Shown here: positions 49,742 to 60,641 of the stretch, in pieces
Layout: every line of letters begins with the position of its first letter
How positions within the stretch are numbered: the stretch's first letter is position 1
From: Pseudomonas batumici
GTDB taxonomy: Bacteria; Pseudomonadota; Gammaproteobacteria; Pseudomonadales; Pseudomonadaceae
Assembly (NCBI RefSeq): GCF_000820515.1
Contig: NZ_JXDG01000064.1
Location: 1-64,000 of the forward strand
Direction: 5' to 3'
DNA: 64,000 bases
Made by a program: the position numbers and the translations under genes
The notes under the pieces: generated by a model
Told to the model about the DNA's origin: nothing
Databases searched by the model: none
Seen by the model: only the letters and a program-made list of their open reading frames with translations

Positions 49742-50941
49742 TTACGCCGCACTGAACAGCTTGTGCGGGTCAATCACGAATTTCTTCGGTACGCCGGCAT
49801 CGAACTCGCCGTAGCCTTTCGGCGCGTCATCCAGGCTGATGACCTGGACACCGACGATCTCGGCGATATTGATCCGATCCCACATGATCGCCTGCATCAG
49901 CTGGCGGTTGTACTTCATCACCGGGGTCTGGCCGGTGTGGAAGCTGTGGGACTTGGCCCAGCCGAGGCCGAAGCGGATGCTCAGGCTGCCGATTTTCGCG
50001 GCGGCGTCCACTGCACCCGGATCCTCGGTCACGTACAGGCCCGGAATACCGATCTTGCCCGCCACGCGGACCACGCCCATCAGCGAGTTGAGCACGGTGG
50101 CCGGGGCCTCGTGCTTCACGCCTTCGTGACCGTGACCACGGGCTTCGAAGCCCACCGCATCGACGGCGCAGTCCACTTCCGGCTCGCCCAGCAACGCGGC
50201 GATCTGTTCGTGCAGCGGGGTGTCCTTGGACAGGTCGGCGATTTCAAAACCCTGGGCCTTGGCGTGGGCCAGGCGGATCGGGTTGACGTCACCAACGATC
50301 ACCACCGCCGCACCCAGCAGGCGGGCCGAAGCCGCCGCGGCGAGACCGACCGGACCGGCACCGGCGATGTACACGCTACTGCCCGGGCCGACGCCCGCGG
50401 TGACCGCACCGTGGTAGCCCGTAGGCAGGATGTCGGAGAGGCAGGTCAGGTCGCGGATCTTCTCCATGGCCTTGTCGCGATCCGGCAGCTTGAGCAGGTT
50501 GAAGTCGGCGTATGGCACCAGTACGTATTCGGCCTGGCCGCCGGTCCAGTCGCCCATGTCGACATAACCGTAGGCACCGCCGGCACGGGCCGGGTTGACG
50601 GTCAGGCAGACGCCGGTGTGTTGTTCCTTGCAGGAACGGCAGCGCCCGCAAGCCACGTTGAACGGTACCGAGACCAGGTCGCCGAGTTTCAGGTTCTCGA
50701 CGTCACTGCCCTTCTCGACCACTTCACCGGTGATTTCATGGCCCAGGACCAGGCCGACCTGGGCGGTGGTGCGACCACGGACCATGTGTTGGTCCGAGCC
50801 GCAGATGTTGGTGGAGACAACGCGCAGGATGACACCGTGCTCGATCTTCCTGCCGCGCGGGTCCTGCATTTTCGGATAGTCGATTTTCTGCACCTCGACC
50901 TTGCCATTGCCGAGATACACCACACCACGATTGCCAGACAT
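49742..50941 (-). CDS. fdhA: Glutathione-independent formaldehyde dehydrogenase
   Basis: A zinc, NAD-dependent enzyme that oxidises formaldehyde to formate without glutathione. The 399 aa length and sequence agree with the P. putida enzyme. The catalytic zinc site is in TNICGSDQHMV and GHEITGEVVEKG; the structural zinc cysteines are in CGRCRSCKEQHTGVC; the NAD fold is YIAGAGPVGLAAAASARL. It removes formaldehyde released by sarcosine oxidase and related demethylations, whose genes lie upstream on the same strand. Confidence 0.95.
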   Translation of the reverse strand: MSGNRGVVYLGNGKVEVQKIDYPKMQDPRGRKIEHGVILRVVSTNICGSDQHMVRGRTTAQVGLVLGHEITGEVVEKGSDVENLKLGDLVSVPFNVACGRCRSCKEQHTGVCLTVNPARAGGAYGYVDMGDWTGGQAEYVLVPYADFNLLKLPDRDKAMEKIRDLTCLSDILPTGYHGAVTAGVGPGSSVYIAGAGPVGLAAAASARLLGAAVVIVGDVNPIRLAHAKAQGFEIADLSKDTPLHEQIAALLGEPEVDCAVDAVGFEARGHGHEGVKHEAPATVLNSLMGVVRVAGKIGIPGLYVTEDPGAVDAAAKIGSLSIRFGLGWAKSHSFHTGQTPVMKYNRQLMQAIMWDRINIAEIVGVQVISLDDAPKGYGEFDAGVPKKFVIDPHKLFSAA

Positions 50942-51041
50942 GCTTACACCTCGCTGTTGTTTTTATGTAGCGACGCGTCGCCAGGGGGCAACGCGTAGAT
51001 TGCTCAGGTTGTTGCCTGTGGTTGTTGCGTTGTTCTTACGG

Positions 51042-51166
51042 GCGCCATCGCCGGCAAGCCGGCTCCCACAAGGGAATTGCATCATCCATTAATGCGGCAG
51101 GCACCGCGCCCAGTGTGGGAGCTGGCTTGTCGGGACGCCGCATCGCAGCGATGAGGCCCGCACGGG
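51042..51166. repeat. REP elements between fdhA and purU
   Basis: CGCCGGCAAGCCGGCTCCCA near 51048 and TGTGGGAGCTGGCTTGTCGG near 51114, here in back-to-back orientation. No gene is seen in the gap. Confidence 0.85.
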
Positions 51167-51177
51167 CAGCAAAAAAC

Positions 51178-52035
51178 TTAGAGAACGACCGTTCTGTTGG
51201 CGTTCAGGAAGACCCGCCGCTCAATGTGATAACCCACCGCCCGGGCCAGGGTCAGCCCTTCGATATCCCGGCCCTTGGCGATCAGGTCCTCGGGGTAGTG
51301 GCTGTGGTCCACCGCCTCCACGCCCTGGGCGATGATCGGGCCTTCGTCCAGGTCGTTGTTGATGTAGTGCGCGGTGGCCCCCACCAGTTTCACGCCCTTG
51401 TTGTAGGCCTGGTGATAGGGCTTGGCGCCCTTGAAACCGGGCAGCAACGAGTGGTGAATGTTGATGGCCTTGCCGTCGAGCTTGCGGCACAGCTCCGGCG
51501 AGAGCACCTGCATGTAGCGGGCAAGAATCACCAGCTCGGCACCGGACTCCTCGATCACCTGCCAGACCTGACGCTCCTGGGCCGGCTTGTCGTTGGGGTC
51601 CAGCGGGAAATGGTAGTAGGGAATCTGGTGCCAGTCGGCCAGGGGCTTGAGGTCCGGATGGTTGGACACCACGGCGGCCACGTCCATGGACAATTGGCCG
51701 ATGCGCTGGCGATAGAGCAGGTCGTTGAGGCAGTGATCGGCCTTGGAGACCATGATCACCACTTTCGGCCGATAGTTCGGCGGGGTCAGTTCGAACAGCA
51801 TGCCGAAGGTCTCGCCGCGTTCGGCCAGGCCGGCGCGGAAGGCCAGTTCGTCGAAACCGTCGGGCTGGCGAAACTCCACGCGAATGAAGAAACGCCCCGA
51901 GAGGCGGTCATCGAACGAATGGTGCTCGGTGACATAGCAGCCCTGCTCGAACAGGTAGCGGGTCACCACATCCACCGTGCCGAGCACGCTGGGGCAGTCG
52001 GCGGTCAAAATCCATGTATCGGGGGCGCGGCTCAT
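51178..52035 (-). CDS. purU: Formyltetrahydrofolate deformylase
   Basis: PurU hydrolyses 10-formyl-THF to formate and THF, balancing one-carbon pools. It has an N-terminal ACT domain (WILTADCPSVLGTVDVVTRY) and a C-terminal formyltransferase-like domain with catalytic Asn, His and Asp in INIHHSLLPGFKGAKPYHQA and TAHYINNDLDEGPII. The start at 52035 (285 aa) has AGGAG upstream; nine extra codons are possible. It lies downstream of soxG on the same strand and fits use of the folate one-carbon units made by sarcosine oxidase. Confidence 0.94.
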   Translation of the reverse strand: MSRAPDTWILTADCPSVLGTVDVVTRYLFEQGCYVTEHHSFDDRLSGRFFIRVEFRQPDGFDELAFRAGLAERGETFGMLFELTPPNYRPKVVIMVSKADHCLNDLLYRQRIGQLSMDVAAVVSNHPDLKPLADWHQIPYYHFPLDPNDKPAQERQVWQVIEESGAELVILARYMQVLSPELCRKLDGKAINIHHSLLPGFKGAKPYHQAYNKGVKLVGATAHYINNDLDEGPIIAQGVEAVDHSHYPEDLIAKGRDIEGLTLARAVGYHIERRVFLNANRTVVL

Positions 52036-52134
52036 AGCTTGACTCCTGTTCGTGAGGGGCAACCGCTAGGCGGTCGATCGCGAGCATCCTGGTGGAGGCT
52101 CCAGGCAATCCTTGTCCTTGTGTATGACACCAAA

Positions 52135-52223
52135 CCTTGTGGGAGCCGGCTTGCTGGCGATGAGGCCGGCAAGCCTTGCATCGCCTGGTCGGCCGCTATC
52201 GCCAGCAAGCCGGCTCCTACAGG
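52135..52223. repeat. REPIN between purU and soxG
   Basis: TGTGGGAGCCGGCTTGCTGG near 52139 faces CGCCAGCAAGCCGGCTCCTA near 52200. Confidence 0.9.
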
Positions 52224-52234
52224 TCGAACAAACC

Positions 52235-52867
52235 TCAGGCCTGAACGCTGAGGCCGTACTCCGCCGCCGCATCCTGCAGCCACAGCCACCAGTAATCCGA
52301 GAAGCTACGACGAATCACCAGCTCCCAGGTGTCTTCGGCGGTATGGCGGATCATCAGTTGCGACTTGGCGAACACTGTCCCGACTGCCTTGCCCACCGGG
52401 AAGTTGTTCGGGTGCACGTCGTAGCTGGTGGACTTCTTCAGCACTTCACGGACCTTCGGCCCGCTCAGTTCCAGCAATTGCTGGCCGCCGCTGACGTTGA
52501 CGATGGCGATATGCAGGTCGCCCAGGGCCTCGCGCAGGGCCTTCTCGGCGGCGAACTCTTCGCCGCTCGGGACGATCAGCAGCCACTCGTCGGGACCGAG
52601 CCATTGCAGACTGGTCTCGCCCTTGGCGACCACGGTCAGCGCCACGGGCAGTTCCAGGCCGAGGGCCTTGTGCACGCCGGCGGCAAAGGCCGCGTCATGG
52701 CCGTCGCCACGAATGGTCAGGTGACCGAGCAGTTTCTTTTCCCGCACGGTCACACCGGCGTTCTTGCGGCCCTTGCCCACCAGGCTGGCGAGGTCGGCAT
52801 GGTGCAACGACGACTCGGCCTTGGCCCCGGAAGTCGGGCGTTGTTGGTAAACGTTGGCTGTGGTCAT
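52235..52867 (-). CDS. soxG: Sarcosine oxidase gamma subunit
   Basis: The gamma subunit of the four-subunit sarcosine oxidase. The 210 aa protein shows TSLQWLGPDEWLLIVPSGEE, LSGPKVREVLKKSTSYDVHP and the ending RRSFSDYWWLWLQDAAAEY, which are typical. I chose ATG at 52867 (MTTANVYQQRP); three codons more are possible. It is last in glyA-soxBDAG, separated from soxA by a single REP. Confidence 0.93.
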   Translation of the reverse strand: MTTANVYQQRPTSGAKAESSLHHADLASLVGKGRKNAGVTVREKKLLGHLTIRGDGHDAAFAAGVHKALGLELPVALTVVAKGETSLQWLGPDEWLLIVPSGEEFAAEKALREALGDLHIAIVNVSGGQQLLELSGPKVREVLKKSTSYDVHPNNFPVGKAVGTVFAKSQLMIRHTAEDTWELVIRRSFSDYWWLWLQDAAAEYGLSVQA

Positions 52868-52930
52868 GTGAAACACCTGTGTTGAATGCTGTCTTTGCGG
52901 TTGGGCGTGGCCCCTGTAGTGACTGTGCTG

Positions 52931-52961
52931 CCGTCATCGCCAGCAAGCTGGCTCCTACAAG
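52931..52961. repeat. Single REP in the soxA-soxG gap
   Basis: One palindrome, CGCCAGCAAGCTGGCTCCTA. It lies inside a presumed operon and could modulate soxG expression. Confidence 0.8.
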
Positions 52962-52998
52962 GGTCCGCGTTCAACCTTGATCCCGTGTCCTGGGCTCG

Positions 52999-55900
52999 TC
53001 AGATGTTCTGGCGATCGCCCTTCGGATCGAAGAACACCGAAGAAACGATTTCCGCCTCGATCACGCTGCCGTCGGCCAAGGGTGCGAACACCCGCTCGCC
53101 CATACGCTTCAGGCCGCCCTTGACCACCGCCATGGCAAACGAATAGCCAAGGGAGTTGTGGGCATAGCTGGAGGTCACGTGACCGACCATCTTCATCGGG
53201 ATCGACTGCTTGGTGTCGAACACCAGTTGCGCACCTTCCGGCAGCCACTTGGTCGGATCGATCGGCTTGAGCCCGACCAACTGCTTGCGCTCTTCACGCA
53301 CGCAGTCTTCGCGGTTCATCCCGCGCCAGCCGATCCAGGAGAACGGCTTGGTCCGGCCCACGCACCAGCCCATGTTCAGGTCGTCCGGGGTCATCGAGCC
53401 GTCGGTGTCCTGGCCGACGATGATGAAGCCCTTCTCGGCCCGCAGCACGTGCATGGTCTCGGTGCCGTACGGGGTCAGGTTGTATTTCTTGCCGGCCTCG
53501 ACGATCTTCTCCAGCACACCCATGGCGTAGTCGGCCTGGACGTTGACCTCGTAGGACAGCTCGCCGGTAAAGGAAATCCGGAACACCCGCGCCGGTACAC
53601 CGCCGACCAGACCTTCTTTCCAGGTCATGAACGGGAACCCATCCTTGTCCAGGTCGATGTCGGTGACTTCGCTGAGCAGCTTGCGGCTGTTCGGTCCGGA
53701 CAGGGTCATGGTCGCCCAGTGGTCGGTCACGGAGGTGAAGTACACCTTCATGTTCGGCCATTCGGTCTGGTGGTACAGCTCCAGCCACTGCAGTACGCGG
53801 GCCGCGCCGCCGGTGGTGGTGGTCATCATGAAGTGGTTGTCGGCCAGACAGGCGGTCACGCCGTCGTCGAAAACCATACCGTCTTCCTTGCACATCAGGC
53901 CGTAGCGGGCCTTGCCCACATCGAGCTTGGTCCAGGCGTTGGTGTACACGCGGTTGAGGAACTCGCGGGCATCCGGACCCTGGATGTCGATCTTGCCCAG
54001 GGTCGAGGCGTCGAGCAGGCCGACGCTGTCGCGCACGGCCTTGCACTCACGCTTGACCGCCGCATGCAGGTCTTCGCCGTTGCGCGGGAAGTACCAGGGA
54101 CGCTTCCACTGGCCGACGTCCTCGAACTTGGCGCCCTGCTTCACATGCCAGGACTGCAAGGCGGTGTAGCGCACCGGCTCGAAGATATGCCCGCAGTGAC
54201 GGCCGGCCACCGCGCCGAAGGTGATCGGCGTGTAGTTCGGACGGAACATGGTGGTGCCCATCTGCGGGATGGTCACGTTCAGCGAACGGGCGGCGATGGC
54301 CAGGCCGTTGACGTTGCCCAGCTTGCCCTGGTCGGTACCGAAGCCCAACGCGGTGTAGCGCTTGACGTGTTCGACCGACTCGAAGCCCTCGCGGGTCGCC
54401 AGTTCGATGGCGGCGGCGGTGACGTCGTTCTGCAGGTCGACGAATTGCTTCGGCGCCCGGGCAGTGGCTTTTTCATGGGGCACCTGGAACAGCGCCAGGG
54501 TCGGCTCTTCCACACGGGACAAAGCCTTGGGCAACACGCCTTCGACAGCCTTGAAACCGGCTTCGCTGGCCGCGCGAACGCCGCCTTCAAAACCGTCGGC
54601 CAGGGTATCGGCCAGACCGTAGACGCCATTGATGCCGCCGACGCACACGCGTTTCTGCGGTGCTTCGCCCGGCACGAAGCCGAGAATGTCTTCACGCCAG
54701 GTCGGCTTGCCGCCCAGATGCGAGGCCAGGTGTACCACCGGGCTGTAGCCGCCGGAGCTGGCTACCAGGTCGCATTCCAGCCATTCGCCGGGGCTGGTGA
54801 CTTTATGGGCGCGGACGTCGATGGCGGCGACCCGCGCCGCGGTCACGTGCTTGCTGCCACGGGCTTCGATCACGGCGCTGCCGGTGAGGATGCGAATACC
54901 CTTGGCGCGCGCTTCTTCCACCAGCGCACCCCGTGGATTGCTGCGGGCATCGGCGATGGCTACCACTTGCAGGCTGGCATCGAGCCAGTCCAGGGCCACG
55001 CGGTAGGCGTGATCGTTGTTGGTGCTCAGCACCAGTTTCTTGCCCGGGGCCACGCCGTAACGACGGACGTAGGTGGACACGGCGCCGGCCAGCATGTTGC
55101 CCGGCACGTCGTTGTTGCCGTAGACCAGCGGACGCTCGTGGGCACCGGTGGCCAGGACCACGCGCTTGGCGCGGACCCGGTGGATACGCTGGCGGACCTG
55201 GCCGATCGGCGCGCGATCACCGAGGTGGTCGGTGAGGCGTTCGTGAATGGTCAGGAAGTTGTGGTCGTGGTAGCCGTTGACGGTGGCACGAGGCAGCAAC
55301 AGCACGTCCGGCAGGCCTTTCAATTCGGCGATGACGCTGGCGATCCATTCGGCCGCCGGCTTGCCGTCGAGGCTTTCGCGGGAGTCGAGCAGGCTGCCGC
55401 CGAACTCTTCCTGTTCATCGGCGAGGATCACCCGGGCACCGCTGCGCGCGGCGGCCAGTGCGGCGGCCAGGCCAGCAGGGCCGGCACCGACGATCAGCAC
55501 GTCGCAGTGCTGGTTCATGTAGTCGTAGGTGTCCGGATCGTTCTCGGTCGGCGAGCGGCCCAGGCCGGCGGCCTTGCGGATGTACTTCTCGTAGGTCATC
55601 CAGAACGACTGCGGATACATGAAGGTCTTGTAGTAGAAACCCGGTGGCATCAGCTTGCCGCCGACCTTGCCGAGAATCCCCATCATGTCGTTGTTGACGC
55701 TCGGCCAGCCGTTGGTGCTGGTGGCCACCAGGCCTTGATACAGGGCTTGCTGGGTGGCGCGCACGTTAGGAATCTGGGTCGCTTCGGTGGCGCCGATCTG
55801 CAGCACCGCGTTCGGCTCTTCGGCACCGGCGGCGAAAATGCCCCGTGGGCGGGAATACTTGAAGCTGCGGCCGACGATATCGACCCCGTTGGCCAGCAAC

Positions 55901-56016
55901 GCGGCGGCCAGGGTGTCGCCTTCAAAGCCCTTGTAGACCTGGCCGTTGAAGGTGAAGCTCAAGACTTTGTTGCGGTCGATCCGACCACCGTTGGACAGGC
56001 GATTGACCTGGCTCAT
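52999..56016 (-). CDS. soxA: Sarcosine oxidase alpha subunit
   Basis: The largest subunit (1005 aa). It holds the NAD site and the folate-binding half that turns the methyl group of sarcosine into methylene-THF. In order: an N-terminal 2Fe-2S-like domain without cysteines (SFTFNGQVYKGFEGDTLAAA), the Rossmann domain near residue 172 (VLIVGAGPAGLAAALAAARS), and the C-terminal GCV_T-like domain (STLGKIDIQGPDAREFLNRV, then FRISFTGELSYEVNV). It overlaps soxD by 4 bp. Confidence 0.96.
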   Translation of the reverse strand: MSQVNRLSNGGRIDRNKVLSFTFNGQVYKGFEGDTLAAALLANGVDIVGRSFKYSRPRGIFAAGAEEPNAVLQIGATEATQIPNVRATQQALYQGLVATSTNGWPSVNNDMMGILGKVGGKLMPPGFYYKTFMYPQSFWMTYEKYIRKAAGLGRSPTENDPDTYDYMNQHCDVLIVGAGPAGLAAALAAARSGARVILADEQEEFGGSLLDSRESLDGKPAAEWIASVIAELKGLPDVLLLPRATVNGYHDHNFLTIHERLTDHLGDRAPIGQVRQRIHRVRAKRVVLATGAHERPLVYGNNDVPGNMLAGAVSTYVRRYGVAPGKKLVLSTNNDHAYRVALDWLDASLQVVAIADARSNPRGALVEEARAKGIRILTGSAVIEARGSKHVTAARVAAIDVRAHKVTSPGEWLECDLVASSGGYSPVVHLASHLGGKPTWREDILGFVPGEAPQKRVCVGGINGVYGLADTLADGFEGGVRAASEAGFKAVEGVLPKALSRVEEPTLALFQVPHEKATARAPKQFVDLQNDVTAAAIELATREGFESVEHVKRYTALGFGTDQGKLGNVNGLAIAARSLNVTIPQMGTTMFRPNYTPITFGAVAGRHCGHIFEPVRYTALQSWHVKQGAKFEDVGQWKRPWYFPRNGEDLHAAVKRECKAVRDSVGLLDASTLGKIDIQGPDAREFLNRVYTNAWTKLDVGKARYGLMCKEDGMVFDDGVTACLADNHFMMTTTTGGAARVLQWLELYHQTEWPNMKVYFTSVTDHWATMTLSGPNSRKLLSEVTDIDLDKDGFPFMTWKEGLVGGVPARVFRISFTGELSYEVNVQADYAMGVLEKIVEAGKKYNLTPYGTETMHVLRAEKGFIIVGQDTDGSMTPDDLNMGWCVGRTKPFSWIGWRGMNREDCVREERKQLVGLKPIDPTKWLPEGAQLVFDTKQSIPMKMVGHVTSSYAHNSLGYSFAMAVVKGGLKRMGERVFAPLADGSVIEAEIVSSVFFDPKGDRQNI

Positions 56017-56342
56017 ACCTTCTCTCCCACAGCCGCGCCGGGCACTTTCGAACTCTCTGCTTTAGCGGTGAATTGCGGCTTCTCGCCAATCTTGTAGGTT
56101 TCCAGGATCTCGTAGGTGACGGTGTCGCGGGTCACGTTGAAATACTGGCGGCAACCGGCGACGTGGTCCCACAGCTCGTGGTGCAGGCCGCGCGGGTTGT
56201 CGCGGAAGAACATGTAGTCGCCCCACTGCTCGTCGGTGCAGGTATTCGGGTCCAGGGGACGCGGGATATGCGCCTGGCCGGAAGCGTGGAATTCCTCTTC
56301 GGAGCGCAGCTCGCCGCAATGAGGACAGAAGATATGCAACAT
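56013..56342 (-). CDS. soxD: Sarcosine oxidase delta subunit
   Basis: A 109 aa zinc-binding subunit. The zinc ligands are in HIFCPHCGELRSEEEFH and later CRQYFNVTRDTVTYEI. GDYMFFRDNPRGLHHELWDH is highly conserved in the family. It overlaps soxA by 4 bp and follows soxB by 14 bp. Confidence 0.95.
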   Translation of the reverse strand: MLHIFCPHCGELRSEEEFHASGQAHIPRPLDPNTCTDEQWGDYMFFRDNPRGLHHELWDHVAGCRQYFNVTRDTVTYEILETYKIGEKPQFTAKAESSKVPGAAVGEKV

Positions 56343-56356
56343 AGGGATTTCTCCTG

Positions 56357-57607
56357 TTAGTGGGCGACCGCAGCAGCACCGTGTTCGTCGATCAACGCAC
56401 CGCTGTGGAAGCGGTCGATGGAGAAAGGAGCGGCCAACGGGTGCATTTCACCCTTGGCCAGGCTCGCGGCAAACACGTTGCCCGAACCCGGGGTGGCCTT
56501 GAAGCCGCCGGTACCCCAACCGCAGTTGAAGAACATGTTCGGTACCGGGGTTTTCGAAATGATCGGGCAGGCGTCCGGAGTGGTGTCGACGATGCCGCCC
56601 CACTGGCGGTTCATGCGCACGCGGGACAGCACCGGGAACATCTCGACGATGGCCTGGATGGTGTGCTCGATCACCGGGTACGAACCGCGCTGGCCGTAGC
56701 CGTTGTAGCCGTCGATACCGGCACCGATCACCAGGTCGCCCTTGTCGGACTGGCTGATGTAGCCGTGCACGGCGTTGGACATGATCACGCTGTCGATGAT
56801 CGGCTTGATCGGTTCGGACACCAGCGCTTGCAACGGATGCGATTCGACCGGCAGGCGGAAGCCCGCCAGCTTGGCCATGTGCCCGGAGTTACCGGCGGTG
56901 ACCACGCCGACGCGCTTGGCGCCGATAAAGCCCTTGTTGGTTTCAACACCGATGCACACGCCGTTTTCCTTGCGGAAACCGATCACTTCGGTCTGCTGGA
57001 TCAGGTCCACGCCCAGGGCGTCGGCCGCACGGGCGAAGCCCCAGGCCACGGCATCGTGACGGGCCACGCCGCCGCGACGCTGGACGGTGGCGCCCATCAC
57101 CGGGTAGCGGGTGTTCTTCGAGCAGTCCAGGTACGGAATCTCGTCCGCCACCTGCTGGGCGTTGAGCAGTTCGCCGTCGACGCCGTTGAGGCGGTTGGCG
57201 CTGACCCGACGCTCGGAATCACGGATGTCCTGCAGGGTGTGGCAGAGGTTGTAGACACCACGCTGGGAGAACATCACGTTGTAGTTCAGGTCCTGGGACA
57301 GGCCTTCCCACAATTTCATCGCGTGTTCGTACAGGTGCGCCGACTCGTCCCACAGGTAGTTGGAACGCACGATGGTGGTGTTGCGCGCGGTGTTACCGCC
57401 GCCCAGCCAGCCCTTCTCGACCACGGCCACGTTGGTGATGCCGTGCTCCTTGGCCAGGTAGTAGGCGGTCGCCAGGCCATGCCCGCCACCGCCGACGATG
57501 ACCACGTCATAGACCTTTTTCGGGGTCGGCGTGCGCCACATTCTCTGCCAGTTTTCGTGGTGACTGAGAGAGTGCTTGAAGAGGCCGAAGCCCGAATAGC
57601 GTTGCAT
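56357..57607 (-). CDS. soxB: Sarcosine oxidase beta subunit
   Basis: The 416 aa beta subunit carries covalent FMN and FAD and oxidises sarcosine to glycine. The FAD fold is VYDVVIVGGGGHGLATAYYL near residue 32. The covalent-flavin histidine lies in the RRGGVARHDAVAWG segment. I chose the ATG at 57607 (MQRYSGFG) because GGAG is 9 nt upstream; ATG 57613 is too close. It is 23 bp after glyA. Confidence 0.95.
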   Translation of the reverse strand: MQRYSGFGLFKHSLSHHENWQRMWRTPTPKKVYDVVIVGGGGHGLATAYYLAKEHGITNVAVVEKGWLGGGNTARNTTIVRSNYLWDESAHLYEHAMKLWEGLSQDLNYNVMFSQRGVYNLCHTLQDIRDSERRVSANRLNGVDGELLNAQQVADEIPYLDCSKNTRYPVMGATVQRRGGVARHDAVAWGFARAADALGVDLIQQTEVIGFRKENGVCIGVETNKGFIGAKRVGVVTAGNSGHMAKLAGFRLPVESHPLQALVSEPIKPIIDSVIMSNAVHGYISQSDKGDLVIGAGIDGYNGYGQRGSYPVIEHTIQAIVEMFPVLSRVRMNRQWGGIVDTTPDACPIISKTPVPNMFFNCGWGTGGFKATPGSGNVFAASLAKGEMHPLAAPFSIDRFHSGALIDEHGAAAVAH

Positions 57608-57630
57608 AGTCATTTACTCCAAAACCGCTC

Positions 57631-58884
<1,254 letters not shown>

Positions 58885-59095
58885 CGCGTCTCTCCCAGCG
58901 GCGGCGGTGCGCCATTCGTCTCGGTGAGGCCTTTGCCGTGCGGCAGTGCCCTTTGATGCGATGGTATGGCCGACGCAGACCGATCAAATGCCTATGGACG
59001 CCACGCAAAGGTGCGTTTACGACATGGTCTGGCGCGCTGAGATAATCGATGCCCGAAGAGTCTGGCCCGACGCGGTTTCGACAACGCCGAAATAC

Positions 59096-59184
59096 CTTGT
59101 GGGAGCCGGCTTGCCGGCGATGAGGCCCTCGGGCCTTGTGTCGATCTTGCGGCCGCCATCGCCGGCAAGCCGGCTCCCACAAAG
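59096..59184. repeat. REPIN between glyA and ltaE
   Basis: TGTGGGAGCCGGCTTGCCGG near 59099 faces CGCCGGCAAGCCGGCTCCCA near 59159. The rest of the 58885-59295 gap holds the two divergent promoters; no gene is visible. Confidence 0.9.
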
Positions 59185-59295
59185 GGCGGCGCCGGCCTTT
59201 CGATCAATGGAGGCTTTTCCTACGGAAACTGTGCCTGTGCGCTGCCCCCAATTCTGGTTACAGTGCGCACCATAATCGTTCACAAGGAGCGGGCC

Positions 59296-60336
59296 ATGAC
59301 CGACAAGAGCCAACAATTCGCCAGCGACAACTACTCCGGTATCTGCCCCGAAGCCTGGGCCGCCATGGAACAGGCCAACCACGGCCACCAGCGCGCCTAT
59401 GGCGAAGACGAATGGACCCAGCGCGCCGCCGACGGCTTCCGCGAGCTGTTCGAAACCGACAGCGAAGTGTTCTTCGCCTTCAACGGCACCGCGGCCAACT
59501 CCCTGGCCCTGTCGTCGCTGTGCCAGAGCTATCACAGCGTGATCTGCTCGGAGACCGCCCACGTTGAGACCGACGAATGCGGCGCGCCGGAGTTTTTCTC
59601 CAACGGCTCCAAGCTGCTCACCGCGCGCACCGAAAACGGCAAGCTGACCCCCGACACGATCCGCGAAATCGCCCTCAAGCGCCAGGACATCCACTTCCCC
59701 AAGGCCCGCGTGGTGACCCTGACCCAGGCCACCGAGGTCGGCAGTGTCTACACCCCGGACGAAATCCGCGCCATCAGCGCCACCTGCAAGGAGCTGGGCC
59801 TGAACCTGCACATGGACGGCGCGCGCTTCTCCAACGCCTGCGCCTACCTCGGCTGCACCCCGGCGGAGCTGACCTGGAAGGCCGGCGTCGACGTACTGTG
59901 CTTCGGCGGCACGAAAAACGGCATGGCAGTGGGTGAAGCGATCCTGTTCTTCAACCGCGACCTGGCGGTGGATTTCGACTATCGCTGCAAGCAGGCCGGG
60001 CAGTTGGCCTCGAAAATGCGCTTTCTCTCGGCGCCCTGGGTCGGCCTGCTGGAAAACCACGCCTGGCTCAAGCACGCCCGCCACGCCAACCATTGCGCGC
60101 AGCTGCTCAGCAACCTGGTCAAGGACATTCCCGGCGTGGAACTGATGTTCCCGGTGGAAGCCAACGGCGTGTTCCTGCAACTCTCGGAACCGGCCATCGC
60201 CGCGCTGACCGCCAGGGGCTGGCGCTTCTACACCTTCATCGGCAAGGGCGGCGCGCGCTTCATGTGCTCGTGGGACACCGAGGAAGCGCGGGTTCGGGAA
60301 CTGGCGGCAGATATCCGCGAGGTGATGGGGGCCTGA
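59296..60336 (+). CDS. ltaE: Low-specificity L-threonine aldolase
   Basis: A PLP enzyme that splits L-threonine and L-allo-threonine to glycine and acetaldehyde (346 aa, the P. putida length). The substrate and PLP regions are FAFNGTAANSLALSSLCQSY, ETAHVETDECGAPEF, HMDGARFSNACAYLG and the lysine in DVLCFGGTKNGMA. AAGGAG lies ahead of the ATG at 59296. It adds another glycine-producing step beside glyA and sox. Its stop is 2 bp from the convergent zapA stop. Confidence 0.94.
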   Translation: MTDKSQQFASDNYSGICPEAWAAMEQANHGHQRAYGEDEWTQRAADGFRELFETDSEVFFAFNGTAANSLALSSLCQSYHSVICSETAHVETDECGAPEFFSNGSKLLTARTENGKLTPDTIREIALKRQDIHFPKARVVTLTQATEVGSVYTPDEIRAISATCKELGLNLHMDGARFSNACAYLGCTPAELTWKAGVDVLCFGGTKNGMAVGEAILFFNRDLAVDFDYRCKQAGQLASKMRFLSAPWVGLLENHAWLKHARHANHCAQLLSNLVKDIPGVELMFPVEANGVFLQLSEPAIAALTARGWRFYTFIGKGGARFMCSWDTEEARVRELAADIREVMGA

Positions 60337-60338
60337 CC

Positions 60339-60641
60339 TCAGTTCTGCCCGATGGTCCGCGAAATCACATCGACCGTGGCGTTGACCTGCTCCTGGTAAC
60401 GGTCGAGTTCCTCGCGGTGGCGCTGCTGCGCTTCGATCTGCTGCGAACACAGGTTCAGCGCCGCCAGCACCAGCAGTTTGTCGCCGATCAGCGTGGGGAA
60501 CTTCTTCTTGGTGTCGGCCAAGGCGGCCCTGAGCATCACGGTCGCCTCCTGCAAGGTGCGTTCCTGGCCGGCGGGTGCCTTGATCGAATAGTCCTCGCCG
60601 AGGATCGAGATGACGGTTACACCATCGCTGCTGGTTCTCAT
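60339..60641 (-). CDS. zapA: Cell division protein ZapA
   Basis: ZapA bundles FtsZ filaments at the division ring. The 100 aa protein has the N-terminal globular part (VTVISILGEDYSIKAPAGQE) and the C-terminal coiled coil (LNLCSQQIEAQQRHREELDR). It overlaps the ZapB-like gene by 4 bp. In many gammaproteobacteria 6S RNA follows zapA, but here ltaE abuts it directly. Confidence 0.93.
   Translation of the reverse strand: MRTSSDGVTVISILGEDYSIKAPAGQERTLQEATVMLRAALADTKKKFPTLIGDKLLVLAALNLCSQQIEAQQRHREELDRYQEQVNATVDVISRTIGQN

Noticed and set aside
53158..56097. 979-codon open frame opposite soxA
   Set aside because: A shadow frame of GC-rich DNA opposite a certain gene; the same holds for the long frames opposite the acyl-CoA dehydrogenases, soxB and glyA.
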